From the NCBI RefSeq assembly GCF_023016115.1, contig NZ_JALKBH010000002.1:1-64000 (forward strand): DNA of 64,000 bases. Reading direction: 5' to 3'. Under the pieces are notes generated by a model. The model had not been told where the DNA came from. It did not search any database and saw nothing but the letters and a program-made list of their open reading frames with translations. How positions within the stretch are numbered: the stretch's first letter is position 1; each line of letters opens with the position of its first letter. Positions 43,716-52,676 of the stretch are shown here, piece by piece. This stretch comes from Alcanivorax sp. S6407 (GTDB lineage Bacteria; Pseudomonadota; Gammaproteobacteria; Pseudomonadales; Alcanivoracaceae). The position numbers and the translations under genes were made by a program.

Positions 43716-44816
43716 ATGCCCTATTTCACCCTGCCCGATCTGGGCGAAGGTTTGCAGGAAGCGGAAGTGGTTGAGTGGCTCGTCAAGGAAGGCGACACCG
43801 TGAAGGTCGATGATCTGCTTCTGAGCGTGGAAACCGCCAAGGCTATCGTCGATATCCCGGCCCCCAGGGATGGCACGGTGGCGACGCTGTTTGTCCACAA
43901 CGGCGACCTGATCCATACCGGCGAACCACTACTGGCCTTTGAGGGCGAGGAAGGCAGCGGCAGCCAGAGTGTGGTGGGCAAGCTGCAAAGCCAGGAAGAC
44001 ACGGATAATCCGGATCACTTTGTGGTCGGTGCCGTCGGCGGCACGCCCGCTGTGCAGACCACTCCGGCGATACGTTCACTTGCCTCGCACCTCGGTGTGA
44101 AGCTTGAGCAACTGCGAGGCAGCGGACCGGGAGGCACCATCACCATTGAAGATGTCCAGCAACAGGCCAGTCTCAAGCAGAGCCACGGAGACAGCACTCC
44201 ACTCAAGGGCGTAGCACGAAGCATGGCCAAGGCCATGGCCAGCGCCGGGCAACAGGTGGTGCCGGTGAGCCTGTTCGATCAGGTCAGCGTCAGCCACTGG
44301 CCCGCCGATACCGATATCACCCTGCGCCTGATTCGCGCCATCGTCGCCGGCTGCCGGGTCGAGCCCGCCGTCAATGCCTGGTTCGACGGCGACCGCCTGA
44401 GTATGCGCATCGTGGAGAAAGTGGATCTGGGCATCGCCGTGGACACACCGGACGGGCTCTTTGTACCTGTGCTGCGGGATGTGGCCAACCGGGAACCCGA
44501 TGATCTGCGTGACGGGCTGAATCACCTGCGCAAGGATGTGGAACAACGCAAGATTCCGGCAAAGGAACTGCAGGGCGCCACCCTCTCGCTGAGCAACTTC
44601 GGCACTCTTGGCGGGCGCTTCGCCACGCCTGTGGTGGTTCCACCTCAGGTCGCCATCATCGGTGCCGGCAAACGCTTTACCCAACCGGGCATCAAGGACG
44701 GAGAATTATTCGAAGACGTGCAGCTCCCCATCAGCCTCACCTTCGATCACCGCGCCTTGAACGGCGGACAGGCGGCGCGATTCCTTGCCGCCCTGCTGGC
44801 CGATCTTGCGGATTAG
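43716..44816 (+). CDS. 2-oxo acid dehydrogenase E2 (dihydrolipoamide acyltransferase)
   Basis: E2 moves the acyl group from E1 to CoA. The 366-residue protein has one lipoyl domain (1-80, VETAKA with Lys42 as lipoylation site), a peripheral-subunit-binding domain (about 108-145, TPAIRSLASHLGVKLEQL then GTITIEDV) and a catalytic domain from about 160. The active-site motif, normally HxxxDG, reads HRALNG here (His345, Asn349), so the usual Asp is Asn. E3 is not in the window and must come from another locus. AAGGAG precedes the ATG. Confidence 0.92.
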   Translation: MPYFTLPDLGEGLQEAEVVEWLVKEGDTVKVDDLLLSVETAKAIVDIPAPRDGTVATLFVHNGDLIHTGEPLLAFEGEEGSGSQSVVGKLQSQEDTDNPDHFVVGAVGGTPAVQTTPAIRSLASHLGVKLEQLRGSGPGGTITIEDVQQQASLKQSHGDSTPLKGVARSMAKAMASAGQQVVPVSLFDQVSVSHWPADTDITLRLIRAIVAGCRVEPAVNAWFDGDRLSMRIVEKVDLGIAVDTPDGLFVPVLRDVANREPDDLRDGLNHLRKDVEQRKIPAKELQGATLSLSNFGTLGGRFATPVVVPPQVAIIGAGKRFTQPGIKDGELFEDVQLPISLTFDHRALNGGQAARFLAALLADLAD

Positions 44817-45226
44817 CTTATTGAGGTTGCTCGATCCAGCACCCAGCACCGTTCGTTATGCTCATACCCGAGAGGCGCGTAATACTGGTTGGCGGCTGGC
44901 GCGGCAAGCAGGATTAGCTTGCAGTGGGGGCCCAGCTGCTGCTGGGTCAGGGATTGCAGCTGCCGGCCAATACCGCATTTCTGGTAGCCCCGGTGTACCG
45001 CCAGATCCGAGAGATAACAGGCGAAATGGAAGTCGGTGACACAACGGGAAATCCCCACCAGGGTCTCGCCATCCCAGGCACTCACCACCAGATTGGAATT
45101 GGCGATCATCCCGGCCATGCAGTCCCGGTCATCCACCGGACGCCTTTCCCCAAGCGTGGACTCCCGCAGTAGTTCGATAAATTGATCGGTGCTGACGGGG
45201 GCACCCACCCGATATTCAATGGTCAT
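44813..45226 (-). CDS. GNAT family N-acetyltransferase
   Basis: This 137-residue single-domain acetyltransferase has the acetyl-CoA motif LSDLAVHRGYQKCGIGRQL and a C-terminal NQYYAPLGYEHN. Its substrate is unknown. It is convergent with the E2 gene and their stops overlap by 4 bases. It follows the yebC-like gene on the same strand. Confidence 0.88.
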   Translation of the reverse strand: MTIEYRVGAPVSTDQFIELLRESTLGERRPVDDRDCMAGMIANSNLVVSAWDGETLVGISRCVTDFHFACYLSDLAVHRGYQKCGIGRQLQSLTQQQLGPHCKLILLAAPAANQYYAPLGYEHNERCWVLDRATSIS

Positions 45227-45285
45227 CCTGATTCCTTCCCTGGAAATCCTGGAAAGGGAGCGGCAGGCGCCGCTCCCTGGCTTGC

Positions 45286-46005
45286 TCAGTCCAATTCCAC
45301 GTTGTGATAGACGTTCTGTACGTCGTCGAGATCGTTAAGCATGGCGAGGAACTTGTCGAACAGCTCGCGATCATCCCCTTCCACGGTAGTGTAGGCATGG
45401 GGGATGAACTGGATCTCTTCCACTTCGAAGTCGATGCCTTCGAACGCGTCCGTTAGTGCCTGGCGGGCCTTGGCGAATTCGGTGTTGGGGGTGAAGACCG
45501 TGATCATGCCCTCCTCACTTTCCACGTCCGTCACATCCACATCGGCTTCCATCAGGGCTTCCAGTACGGTGTCTTCGTCCTCACCGGCAAACCGAAAGAT
45601 GGCAGCGTGATCAAACATGTGAGCCACAGTGCCCTGGGTGCCGATCTTGCACTTGGTCTTGGTAAACGCCACCCGCACATCACCAAAGGTACGGTTGGGG
45701 TTATCGGTGAGACACTCAATGATGGCCATGGAACCGCCCGGGCCATAGCCTTCATAACGAGCCGGAGCGAAGTCTTCGCCGCCTGCGCCACTGGCCTTGT
45801 CCAGCGCCTTCTCGATCACATGGGAAGGAACCTGATCCTTTTTCGCCCGCTCGATCATGCTGCGCAAGGCCAGGTTGGCCGCCGGGTCAGTCCCCCCGGA
45901 TTTGGCACAGACATAGATCTCACGGCCATAGCGGCTGTACACCTTGGCCTTCATGTCCGAGGTCTTGGCCATGGATTCTTTACGGTTCTGAAAGGCGCGC
46001 CCCAT
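45286..46005 (-). CDS. YebC/PmpR family DNA-binding protein (YeeN-like)
   Basis: This 239-residue TACO1/YebC family protein begins [16 protein letters not shown]. Family marks include [59 protein letters not shown], and NRTFGDVR followed by [10 protein letters not shown]. It resembles the YeeN branch more than YebC. Members are described as transcription regulators or as factors that relieve ribosome pausing at proline stretches; which applies here is unknown. Confidence 0.93.
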   Translation of the reverse strand: MGRAFQNRKESMAKTSDMKAKVYSRYGREIYVCAKSGGTDPAANLALRSMIERAKKDQVPSHVIEKALDKASGAGGEDFAPARYEGYGPGGSMAIIECLTDNPNRTFGDVRVAFTKTKCKIGTQGTVAHMFDHAAIFRFAGEDEDTVLEALMEADVDVTDVESEEGMITVFTPNTEFAKARQALTDAFEGIDFEVEEIQFIPHAYTTVEGDDRELFDKFLAMLNDLDDVQNVYHNVELD

Positions 46006-46284
46006 AGTGCTGCTGCTCCGAATGTGAATTGAGTGGGGAGGATTCTAGGGGAAAACGCCCCATTTACCTATGCCGGAAAGTGTACCTGAGCCGGAAAGTG
46101 CCCTGCTGCGATCCGGACACAGTAGCAGCGGCAAGCAGCCTCCTTACCTGTGACACTCGTCACAGCGCAGGAATTTCAGCACACCGTCAGGAACTTCAAG
46201 GCTCGCTCCTGTCGGACGTGAAAGGCACCGCGAAATCTGCGCGGATACCTCTCACGCCCAGGAGGGCGCCAAAGGAGACACCTC

Positions 46285-46674
46285 ATGAAAAAATCGATGC
46301 TGACCAGCACACTGCTCGCTGCCTCATTCCTGCTTGCCAGCCCCGCCATGGCCGAGCAGGCATCCACCCCGCCGAAGGCCTCCGCGCCCGCTTCCCAGGC
46401 ATCACTGCCGGATGCGACGGATTTTTCCGAACAGCAATTGCAGGCCTTCGTCGACTCCCAGAAACAGATGGGACAGATCCAGCAGAGCTACTCCCGCAAA
46501 CTGCAGGCAAAGAAAGACAACCCCACTGAAGCCGCCGCCATCCAGCAGGAGGCCCGTCAGGCCCTGGCGACAGCCGTTCAGAACAGCGGTCTGGAGGTGA
46601 AAACCTACAATCAGATTGCCATGCTGGCGCGCAATGACGCGGATTTCCGGGCAAAGCTGCAGGCCATGCTGTAG
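46285..46674 (+). CDS. DUF4168 domain periplasmic protein
   Basis: This is a 129-residue secreted protein with signal peptide 1-23 (AMA|EQAS), a short Pro/Ala/Ser linker, and a helical DUF4168-type domain (FSEQQLQAFVDSQKQMGQIQ through YNQIAMLARNDADFRAKL). AAAGGAG precedes the ATG. Function is unknown. The 279-bp gap upstream holds a repeated GCCGGAAAGTG (about 46071-46110) and no gene. It is convergent with the histidine kinase gene. Confidence 0.85.
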   Translation: MKKSMLTSTLLAASFLLASPAMAEQASTPPKASAPASQASLPDATDFSEQQLQAFVDSQKQMGQIQQSYSRKLQAKKDNPTEAAAIQQEARQALATAVQNSGLEVKTYNQIAMLARNDADFRAKLQAML

Positions 46675-46716
46675 GCCACTGCCAAGCAAAGCCTGGCAGT
46701 CTGTATCAAACCGGAT

Positions 46717-48066
46717 TCAGGCTGCCGGTACTCGTATCTGCACCCTCAGGCCGGGATGAGCATTCTCGGCCCACATTTCCCCCCCCAGACCTTCTATGGT
46801 GCGGATCGCGATACTCAACCCCAACCCGAACCCTCCCTTGGCACGGGCACTGTCCAGTCGTACAAAGGGTGAAAAGATCGTTTCAAGCTGATCCTCCGGC
46901 ACGCCAGGCCCCTGATCTGTCACGGCAAGATGCCACATGTCGCCGACCCGCTCCCCCGTCAGGGTAATAGTCCCCTGCGCCGGAGAATGGCGTACCGCGT
47001 TACGGACCAGGTTTTCGAATACCCGAGCCAGCGCGTTCAGATTTCCCTTCAGCTGGGCGTCTTGTGCTAATTCACAGGGAAAGCGCTGCAGGGACCAACC
47101 ACTTTCGAAGCTGGCATTCTCGGTCACTATCTCCCATAGCGCAGCCAGGGATATCCCGTCCTCACACTCATCGCCAGCCTGGGTCTCCTGCCAGCCCAGT
47201 GCCAGGCTGTCGTCTACCAGTTGCTGCATGGATATCAGCTCGCTGGCCACACGGCGCCGAAGAGCCGCCTCATCCAGATCACTTTCCAGCGCCACCGCCA
47301 GCCGGCTCAACGGGGTACGCAATTCGTGGGACATGTCATTCAGCAGTTGCCTCTGGGTGACCAGCATCGCCGAGACCTTGTCCGCCATACGGTTAAAGCT
47401 GCGAGCCAACTCCCCGAATTCATCATCTCGCTGGCGTAACCGCCCATCGATACGGGCAGCCGGGTTCTCCTTGAATGCCAGTACCTGGCGGCGCAGCTGC
47501 AGCAAAGGGACCCGGGTCCGCCAGAACAATAGCGCCCCGATCACCAGGGCAGCACACACAGGGATACCGACCAGCAAGAAACGGTTCAGCACTGGCCAAT
47601 AGGTGCCGGGCCGAAAGCGTGGCGGAAGCTGAATGATCAGGCGACCTGCGGAAGGATCCCCGGGAAAAGGGATACCGAGATAAGGCATACGTCTGCCATA
47701 GCGAAAGCTCATTTTGCCATTCAGGCTGCGCTGGAATCGCAGCCCGGCACGCTGTCTCTCCGTCAGCAGGGTGCCGCTGAGTGACTGATCCCGGGCATCC
47801 ACCACCATGATCTCGCCCTGTTCCCGGCCGGCCATGGTCGTCAGCCAGATCGCAACCCCCTGCTCGCCTCCCTGTGTCCAGGCCTGTTCTGCCTCGGCTG
47901 CATAGCCGCGCAACACGGTTTTAGCCTCGGGGCCAAGATCCTGGGCGCGATTGCGTAACGTACCGGTGAGCCAGTTTCCCAGCACCATGGTCAGAAAGAT
48001 CGCCACCACCAACAGCAGCGCCAGACGCCACAGCATGGAATAGCGTCGTAGCAGCCCCGCACTCAC
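46717..48066 (-). CDS. Sensor histidine kinase
   Basis: This 449-residue membrane sensor kinase has TM1 at about 11-30, a periplasmic sensor of about 130 residues, TM2 at about 163-182 and a HAMP segment to about 235. The dimerisation domain has phospho-acceptor His247 (NDMSHELRTPLSRL). The ATPase domain has NLVRNAVRHS, DQGPGVP and GFGLGLSI. The start is GTG at 48066, overlapping the regulator stop by 4 bases. The divergent Fur-flanked cassette suggests it senses iron, another metal or a siderophore (PfeS-like); that is inferred. Confidence 0.93.
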   Translation of the reverse strand: MSAGLLRRYSMLWRLALLLVVAIFLTMVLGNWLTGTLRNRAQDLGPEAKTVLRGYAAEAEQAWTQGGEQGVAIWLTTMAGREQGEIMVVDARDQSLSGTLLTERQRAGLRFQRSLNGKMSFRYGRRMPYLGIPFPGDPSAGRLIIQLPPRFRPGTYWPVLNRFLLVGIPVCAALVIGALLFWRTRVPLLQLRRQVLAFKENPAARIDGRLRQRDDEFGELARSFNRMADKVSAMLVTQRQLLNDMSHELRTPLSRLAVALESDLDEAALRRRVASELISMQQLVDDSLALGWQETQAGDECEDGISLAALWEIVTENASFESGWSLQRFPCELAQDAQLKGNLNALARVFENLVRNAVRHSPAQGTITLTGERVGDMWHLAVTDQGPGVPEDQLETIFSPFVRLDSARAKGGFGLGLSIAIRTIEGLGGEMWAENAHPGLRVQIRVPAA

Positions 48067-48800
48067 AGGAAGTACCGGCTTTCAAGGGTATAACCCTGTC
48101 CCCACACCGTTCTCAGCGGGGAATCCGGTACGCCTGCCGCGCGCAGTTTTCGGCGCAAATGACTGACATGGAGGTCCAGGCTACGGTCGTGGCGACCACA
48201 GCCACGGTAAAGCACTGTCTGGTACAGGAAGGGTTTGCTGAGCACCTGATCCCCATGTTCGACCAGGATCTTGAGCAAGCGATATTCGGTGCTGGTGAGC
48301 CCCATATCCTGCCCATGAAAGGCAGCACTTTCTTCATGATCGCTCAGCGCAAGCGCCCCCGACTGAACCCCGGGCTCCGGGTTCGCCGCTCGCGGTTCGA
48401 TGGTTGCCTGCCGCTCAAGGTTCACCCGCCGCAACACAGCCTCGATGCGTACCCCGAGCTCCGCCATACTGAAAGGCTTGGGTAGATAATCATCCGCCCC
48501 ACTGATCAAGCCCTGAATACGGGCCTGCTCATCCCCCAGGGCAGAGACCACGATCACCGGCACCGGGCTGACCTTTCGCAACTCTGCAAGCAGCTCCAGG
48601 CCATTCAGCCCCGGCAGGAGAATATCCAGCAAAACCATCTGGTAGGCACCTGACCCGGCCTCTGCCAGGCCACGTGGTCCTTCATTGCAGAGGGTGACGC
48701 TGTACTGCCTGTCAGTGAGGAACTCTTCGAGGTGACGACCAAGCACGGCGTCATCTTCAATGACCAGCAAGCGGGGAGCAAAACAGGGAATCGCATTCAT
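48063..48800 (-). CDS. OmpR-family response regulator
   Basis: The 245-residue regulator has a receiver domain with acidic IEDD, phospho-acceptor Asp59 (MVLLDILLPG) and Lys in YLPKPF, and a winged-helix output domain with LTSTEYRLLKILVEHGDQVLSKP and RTVWGQGYTLE. A linker of about 30 residues is longer than usual. I chose the ATG at 48800; the open frame to 48857 runs through a Fur-like box. It is partner to the downstream kinase. Confidence 0.93.
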   Translation of the reverse strand: MNAIPCFAPRLLVIEDDAVLGRHLEEFLTDRQYSVTLCNEGPRGLAEAGSGAYQMVLLDILLPGLNGLELLAELRKVSPVPVIVVSALGDEQARIQGLISGADDYLPKPFSMAELGVRIEAVLRRVNLERQATIEPRAANPEPGVQSGALALSDHEESAAFHGQDMGLTSTEYRLLKILVEHGDQVLSKPFLYQTVLYRGCGRHDRSLDLHVSHLRRKLRAAGVPDSPLRTVWGQGYTLESRYFL

Positions 48801-48808
48801 TGACGAAT

Positions 48809-48827
48809 GATAATGGTTATTGTTTGC
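48809..48827. promoter_or_regulatory. Fur-box-like site before the two-component system
   Basis: GATAATGGTTATTGTTTGC matches about 13 of 19 bases of the Fur consensus, including a perfect GATAAT. It lies 8 bases before the regulator ATG. By position it could control the two-component genes under iron limitation. Confidence 0.55.
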
Positions 48828-48900
48828 GCAATCTATAGCTACGCCCCGTGGACACATGACAGGCCTTACATTCTTTACGCTGATGAATCTATCAAATAGG

Positions 48901-48919
48901 AACGGTTCTCATTATTATC
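48901..48919. promoter_or_regulatory. Second Fur-box-like site before the PepSY gene
   Basis: AACGGTTCTCATTATTATC; on the minus strand it reads GATAATAATGAGAACCGTT, with the GATAAT and AATGAGAA core common in Fur sites. It lies 30 bases before the PepSY-protein ATG. Confidence 0.5.
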
Positions 48920-48949
48920 CGTGGCTTCGCTCAACCGACACATGGGCCC

Positions 48950-49561
48950 ATGGCAGTGAACAAGAAACGCAAAGCCTTCTGGTTAAAGCAGTTACACCAG
49001 TGGCACTGGGTCACCTCGGCCATCTGTCTTATCAGTCTGCTGCTGTTCAGTATTACCGGCATCACCCTGAACCATGCAAACGACATTACCTCCGAACCGG
49101 GCATAGAGGTTCTGGAAGGCCAATTGCCGGTTGATCTGTTGCCGCTGTTGGCAGAGCGGCAGTCCGGCGAGTTGCCCATGCCCGTGCAGCAATGGCTGGC
49201 AGCGAAATGGGGACTGGCGACAGCAGGCAAAGAGGCCGAATGGGCCCCTGATGAAGCTTATCTTGCCCTGCCACGCCCGGGCGGCGATGCCTGGCTGACA
49301 ATCAATCCGGTCAGCGGGGAAGCCATGGCGGAAGTTACCGACCGTGGCTGGATCGCCTTTTTCAACGACTTGCACAAGGGCCGCCATACCGGGGTGGCAT
49401 GGTCGTGGTTTATCGACATCTTTGCCGTAGCCAGCCTGCTGTTCGCCCTGACCGGGCTCGGGCTGATGATGCTCCACGCCAAGCGCCGCCCGGCCACCTG
49501 GCCGGTCACCCTTGCCGGCCTGGTACTACCCTGGCTACTGATCCTGTTTTTCATGCATTAA
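48950..49561 (+). CDS. PepSY-associated TM helix protein
   Basis: This 203-residue inner-membrane protein has a first helix (WVTSAICLISLLLFSITGITLNHA), a periplasmic segment and two C-terminal helices (IDIFAVASLLFALTGLGLMML; VTLAGLVLPWLLILFFM). The LHQWHW...GITLNH and HKGRHTG pattern is the PepSY_TM type linked to iron and siderophore functions. The ribosome-binding site is weak; a GTG at 48956 is an alternative start. It leads a three-gene cassette behind a Fur-like box. Confidence 0.85.
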   Translation: MAVNKKRKAFWLKQLHQWHWVTSAICLISLLLFSITGITLNHANDITSEPGIEVLEGQLPVDLLPLLAERQSGELPMPVQQWLAAKWGLATAGKEAEWAPDEAYLALPRPGGDAWLTINPVSGEAMAEVTDRGWIAFFNDLHKGRHTGVAWSWFIDIFAVASLLFALTGLGLMMLHAKRRPATWPVTLAGLVLPWLLILFFMH

Positions 49562-49581
49562 AGGACATCAAAGGAAATGCC

Positions 49582-50070
49582 ATGCGTGTACTTCTGACAA
49601 TCTTGCTTGCCTTTCTTGCCGGTCATTCCCTGGCTGGCAGCTTCAGTGTGGAAATCGAGGTTCCACGTCTTCGGGTGGCGGAATATCACGCCCCCTATGT
49701 GGCCTTCTGGGTGGAAAGCCCGGACCGCTCGACCATCGTCCCACTGGGATTGTGGTACGACGATCAGGAAAAGTGGCTCAAGGATATTCGCCAGTGGTGG
49801 CGTCGCACCGGCCGAAGCCAGTCCAAACCCTATGACGGCCTTACCGGAGCCAGCCGTCCGCCAGGCAACCACAGCATTGATTTCGCAGAATTGGAGGCGC
49901 TGCAAAACCTGCCTGCCGGGGATTATGAACTGGTTGTGGAAGCGGCCAGGGAAGTGGGCGGTCGCGAAGTGTTGCGTCTGCCCTTCCAGTGGCCAGCCAA
50001 ACAGCCACAGACGCAGCAAGCCGGCGGCGATAACGAACTCGGCACCATCACCCTGACGATCACCCCCTGA
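49582..50070 (+). CDS. DUF2271 domain periplasmic protein
   Basis: This is a 162-residue secreted protein with signal peptide about 1-18 (SLA|GSFSVEIEVPRL), followed by a compact beta-rich domain with YVAFWVES and the Trp-rich WLKDIRQWWRRTG, and ASRPPGNHSIDF. The DUF2271 family has no known activity and often lies beside PepSY and DUF4198 genes. The ATG at 49582 has AAAGGA upstream; the longer open frame back to 49399 overlaps the PepSY gene. Confidence 0.85.
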   Translation: MRVLLTILLAFLAGHSLAGSFSVEIEVPRLRVAEYHAPYVAFWVESPDRSTIVPLGLWYDDQEKWLKDIRQWWRRTGRSQSKPYDGLTGASRPPGNHSIDFAELEALQNLPAGDYELVVEAAREVGGREVLRLPFQWPAKQPQTQQAGGDNELGTITLTITP

Positions 50071-50105
50071 TTGCCTGATAAATCACACACTGAAAGGAGT
50101 CCGTC

Positions 50106-50912
50106 ATGCCTTCCCTGTTGAAATCCCTTGGCCTTGCCACCCTGCTGGCCGCAACGCTGCCCGCCCAGGCCCACAAACTGTGGCTGCTGCCCAGCCACAC
50201 CGCCGTATCCGAGCCACAGTGGATTACCGTGGATGCCAGCATTTCCAACGAGATCTTCGGTTTTGAGCGCGCCTATCCAGTCGACGCCGTGGCCGTTACC
50301 GGTCCAGACAGCAACGAAGTTAACGTCGACAACGCCACCCGCATGCATACCCGCAGTGTCTTTGACGTGCAGCTGGAGCAGGAAGGCAGCTACCGCATCG
50401 CGGTTGCCCAGCCCGGATTCTTCCTGATGTACGAGGTGGACGGTGAACGCAAGCGCGCTCGCGGCAACGACGCGGAGAAAATGCTGAAAGAGCTGCCGGA
50501 AAACGCCAGCAAGGTAACACTGACAGAGTCCTTCAATCGACTGGAGACCGTGGTGACCCAGGGCGCTCCGAATAGCACCGCCCTCAAGCCCACCGGCAAG
50601 GGCCTTGAGATCGAGTTCCTCACCCACCCCAATGACCTCTACGCCGGCGAAACCGCAAAATGGCGCCTGCTGGTAGATGGCAAACCGGCACGGGATCTGA
50701 CTGTAGAGCTGGTTCCCGGCGGCACCCGCTACCGGGACAGTCAGCAGGACTGGAGTGTCACCAGTGACAAGAAAGGCATGGTGGAAATCACCTGGCCCGC
50801 CGCCGGCCGTTACTTCCTTGAAGTGGGCACCAGCGACAACAAGGCCAACCACAAGAAAGCTGACAACCGCCGACTCCAGTACATTGGGACTTTTGAAGTA
50901 TTGCCAATGTGA
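50106..50912 (+). CDS. DUF4198 domain periplasmic protein
   Basis: This 268-residue secreted protein has signal peptide 1-22 (AQA|HKLWLLPS) and a DUF4198 body. An N-terminal HKLWLLPSH with possible metal-binding histidines on the mature end is followed by two beta-sandwich-like parts. The second contains LYAGETAKWRLLVDGKPARDLTVELVPGGTRYR. Relatives are annotated as nickel/cobalt- or iron-uptake accessory proteins. AAAGGAG precedes the ATG. Its stop lies 6 bases before a heptad arm that fills the gap to pdxJ. Confidence 0.85.
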   Translation: MPSLLKSLGLATLLAATLPAQAHKLWLLPSHTAVSEPQWITVDASISNEIFGFERAYPVDAVAVTGPDSNEVNVDNATRMHTRSVFDVQLEQEGSYRIAVAQPGFFLMYEVDGERKRARGNDAEKMLKELPENASKVTLTESFNRLETVVTQGAPNSTALKPTGKGLEIEFLTHPNDLYAGETAKWRLLVDGKPARDLTVELVPGGTRYRDSQQDWSVTSDKKGMVEITWPAAGRYFLEVGTSDNKANHKKADNRRLQYIGTFEVLPM

Positions 50913-50917
50913 ATAAA

Positions 50918-51070
50918 CGCTGCATGCACCACGCAGCACGCAACAACGCGGGCTGACTCTTTACATCTATGAACGTAAGAGGCCGCGCCCGTACTTTGGG
51001 CGCGGCCTCATTCGTTTCCGACTTCGCAAGCCATCTTCGCGTTGTTGCGTGTTGCGTGTTGCGTGTTGCT
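50918..51070. repeat. Heptad-armed inverted repeat spanning a whole convergent gap, CGCANCA class
   Basis: The left arm is CGCTGCA, TGCACCA, CGCAGCA, CGCAACA (50918-50945). The right arm is TGTTGCG three times and TGTTGCT (51043-51070). The 97-bp core contains a 12-bp stem GAGGCCGCGCCC / GGGCGCGGCCTC (50979-51009) without a strong T-run. The left arm begins 6 bases after the DUF4198 stop; the right arm touches the pdxJ stop (51070-51072). The element therefore takes up essentially the whole gap between the two genes. Confidence 0.85.
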
Positions 51071-51795
51071 TAAATCGTGTCCATCAAATCCCGCATGTCT
51101 TTCACCGCCTGATGGAGGCCGCTGATGACTGCACGGGCGATGATGCCGTGGCCGATGTTGAGCTCGTTCATGCCGGGGATCTCGGCGATGGGCAGGGTGT
51201 TGTGGTAGTGCAGGCCATGGCCGGCATTCACCACCAGGCCAAGTTCCAGAGCAAAGGCTGTGGCTTCACGGATACGCTGCAGTTCTTTCTGCTGCTGTGC
51301 CGGGGTCTCCGCATCCGCATAGTGTCCGGTATGGATTTCAATGGTCGGTGCGCCGCATTCGCTGGCCGCCCGGATCTGCGCAGGGTCGGCATCGATGAAC
51401 AGAGACACATCAATCCCGGCATCGCCCAAGGTTCGACAGCACTGCGCAATCCATTCCTGATTGCCGACCACATCAAGGCCACCCTCGGTGGTCAGTTCCT
51501 CACGCTTTTCAGGCACCAGACAGCAATGCGGCGGCTTGATCCGCGTGGCGATGGCAACCATCTCTTCGGTGGCCGCCATTTCCAGATTCATGCGCGTCTG
51601 CAGCGTCTGCGCCAGCAGCTCCACATCCCGATCATTGATATGCCGGCGGTCCTCACGCAGATGCACGGTAATCCCGTCCGCCCCCGCCTGCTCCGCCACC
51701 AGCGCCGCCTGTACTGGTTCAGGATAGCGAGTGCCGCGGGCCTGACGCAGGGTGGCAACGTGATCGATATTAACGCCGAGAAGGACTCTGGACAT
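51070..51795 (-). CDS. pdxJ: Pyridoxine 5'-phosphate synthase PdxJ
   Basis: PdxJ condenses 1-deoxyxylulose 5-phosphate with 3-amino-2-oxopropyl phosphate to make pyridoxine 5'-phosphate. The 241-residue TIM-barrel protein has the N-terminal [27 protein letters not shown], a Glu in [10 protein letters not shown], and the C-terminal [10 protein letters not shown] and [11 protein letters not shown]. The ATG at 51795 has GGAGTAAGG upstream; the open frame to 51873 translates a repeat arm. It follows recO as in many proteobacteria, though a 209-bp gap with a heptad element separates them. Confidence 0.96.
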   Translation of the reverse strand: MSRVLLGVNIDHVATLRQARGTRYPEPVQAALVAEQAGADGITVHLREDRRHINDRDVELLAQTLQTRMNLEMAATEEMVAIATRIKPPHCCLVPEKREELTTEGGLDVVGNQEWIAQCCRTLGDAGIDVSLFIDADPAQIRAASECGAPTIEIHTGHYADAETPAQQQKELQRIREATAFALELGLVVNAGHGLHYHNTLPIAEIPGMNELNIGHGIIARAVISGLHQAVKDMRDLMDTI

Positions 51796-51838
51796 GATAT
51801 GCACCTTACTCCAAATCTGTTTTGATACTTTCGAGCCG

Positions 51839-52001
51839 CAAGCTTCAAGCTGCAACGCGGCCAAGGCAAACATTATTCAAAGAGTGACAGTAGCCGCGAT
51901 TCATCGCTGCAAAAAAACGAAAACCGTTTCAGACCCCATTTCGCGTTTACTCACTTTACAAGTCTCGCTGAACCGGACCGCGCCTTGTAGCTTGAAGCTT
52001 G
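51839..52001. repeat. Heptad-armed inverted repeat, CAAGCTN class
   Basis: The left arm is CAAGCTT, CAAGCTG, CAACGCG (51839-51859). The right arm is CGCGCC then TTG, TAGCTTG, AAGCTTG (51979-52001). The core is about 120 bp and is the most AT-rich of the class. It lies between recO and pdxJ; the right arm ends 3 bases before the recO stop. Confidence 0.75.
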
Positions 52002-52004
52002 TCC

Positions 52005-52676
52005 CTACTTTTCCCGGAACAGCTCGCGGCTCTTCAGGGGTTTGTCGCCCAGATGCGGGGCAAGCAGTGCACGGCAGAGTTGACGAGCGGTTCGGCGGGT
52101 ATCTGCTTGCCAGTCGCCGTTGAGCATGGCCAGCAGGTCCGAACCCCGGTAGCCCTGAGCGGCCGCCCGCAAGCCCTGCTCAGGGTCCAGTTGATAGTAG
52201 CAGTCAGAGCGCACCGGTGCGCCCTGGATGTCATGGCCCAGATCGATGCCGTAGCCCATATCTTCCAATAGACCGATCTCGAACTGACGCAGCACCACAT
52301 CCAGCATATCGCCCTCCACAAGCGCAGCCAGCGTTTGCTCATACAGCGGCCAGAGATCCGGGTGCGGATCGTCCCGATGCAGTAACCGGGTCAGCAATTC
52401 ATTGACGTAAAAACCGCAGTAGAGCGCCTTACCCTGTAGATAAAGGGTCGGTGCACGGGGTTCGCAGCCACGCAGGGAATACATCTCTCCTGACGCTTTC
52501 AGTTCCACCAGCAATGGGCGGAAAGGGGACAGGGAGGGATCCTTGCGGCCACCCCTGACCACCGCGCCGACACGTCCCAGATTAGGCAGGAACAGCTCGA
52601 CAATCAGGCTGGTATTACGGAATGGCCGGCGGTGCAGCAACCAAGCCGGCTGCAGGTCCTGCTCAGTGCGGCTCAT
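52005..52676 (-). CDS. recO: DNA repair protein RecO
   Basis: RecO helps load RecA at gaps and anneals single strands. The 224-residue protein has an N-terminal OB fold (AWLLHRRPFRNTSLIVELFL, GRVGAVVRGGRK) and a helical C-terminal domain (LQGKALYCGFYVNELLTRLL, FEIGLLEDMGYGIDL). The ATG at 52676 lies within the era 3' end, a 14-base overlap. There is no zinc-type cysteine set. Confidence 0.94.
   Translation of the reverse strand: MSRTEQDLQPAWLLHRRPFRNTSLIVELFLPNLGRVGAVVRGGRKDPSLSPFRPLLVELKASGEMYSLRGCEPRAPTLYLQGKALYCGFYVNELLTRLLHRDDPHPDLWPLYEQTLAALVEGDMLDVVLRQFEIGLLEDMGYGIDLGHDIQGAPVRSDCYYQLDPEQGLRAAAQGYRGSDLLAMLNGDWQADTRRTARQLCRALLAPHLGDKPLKSRELFREK

Noticed and set aside
51796-51873. Longer N terminus for pdxJ
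   Set aside because: The extra residues translate a CAAGCTN heptad arm; the family start [12 protein letters not shown] is at 51795.
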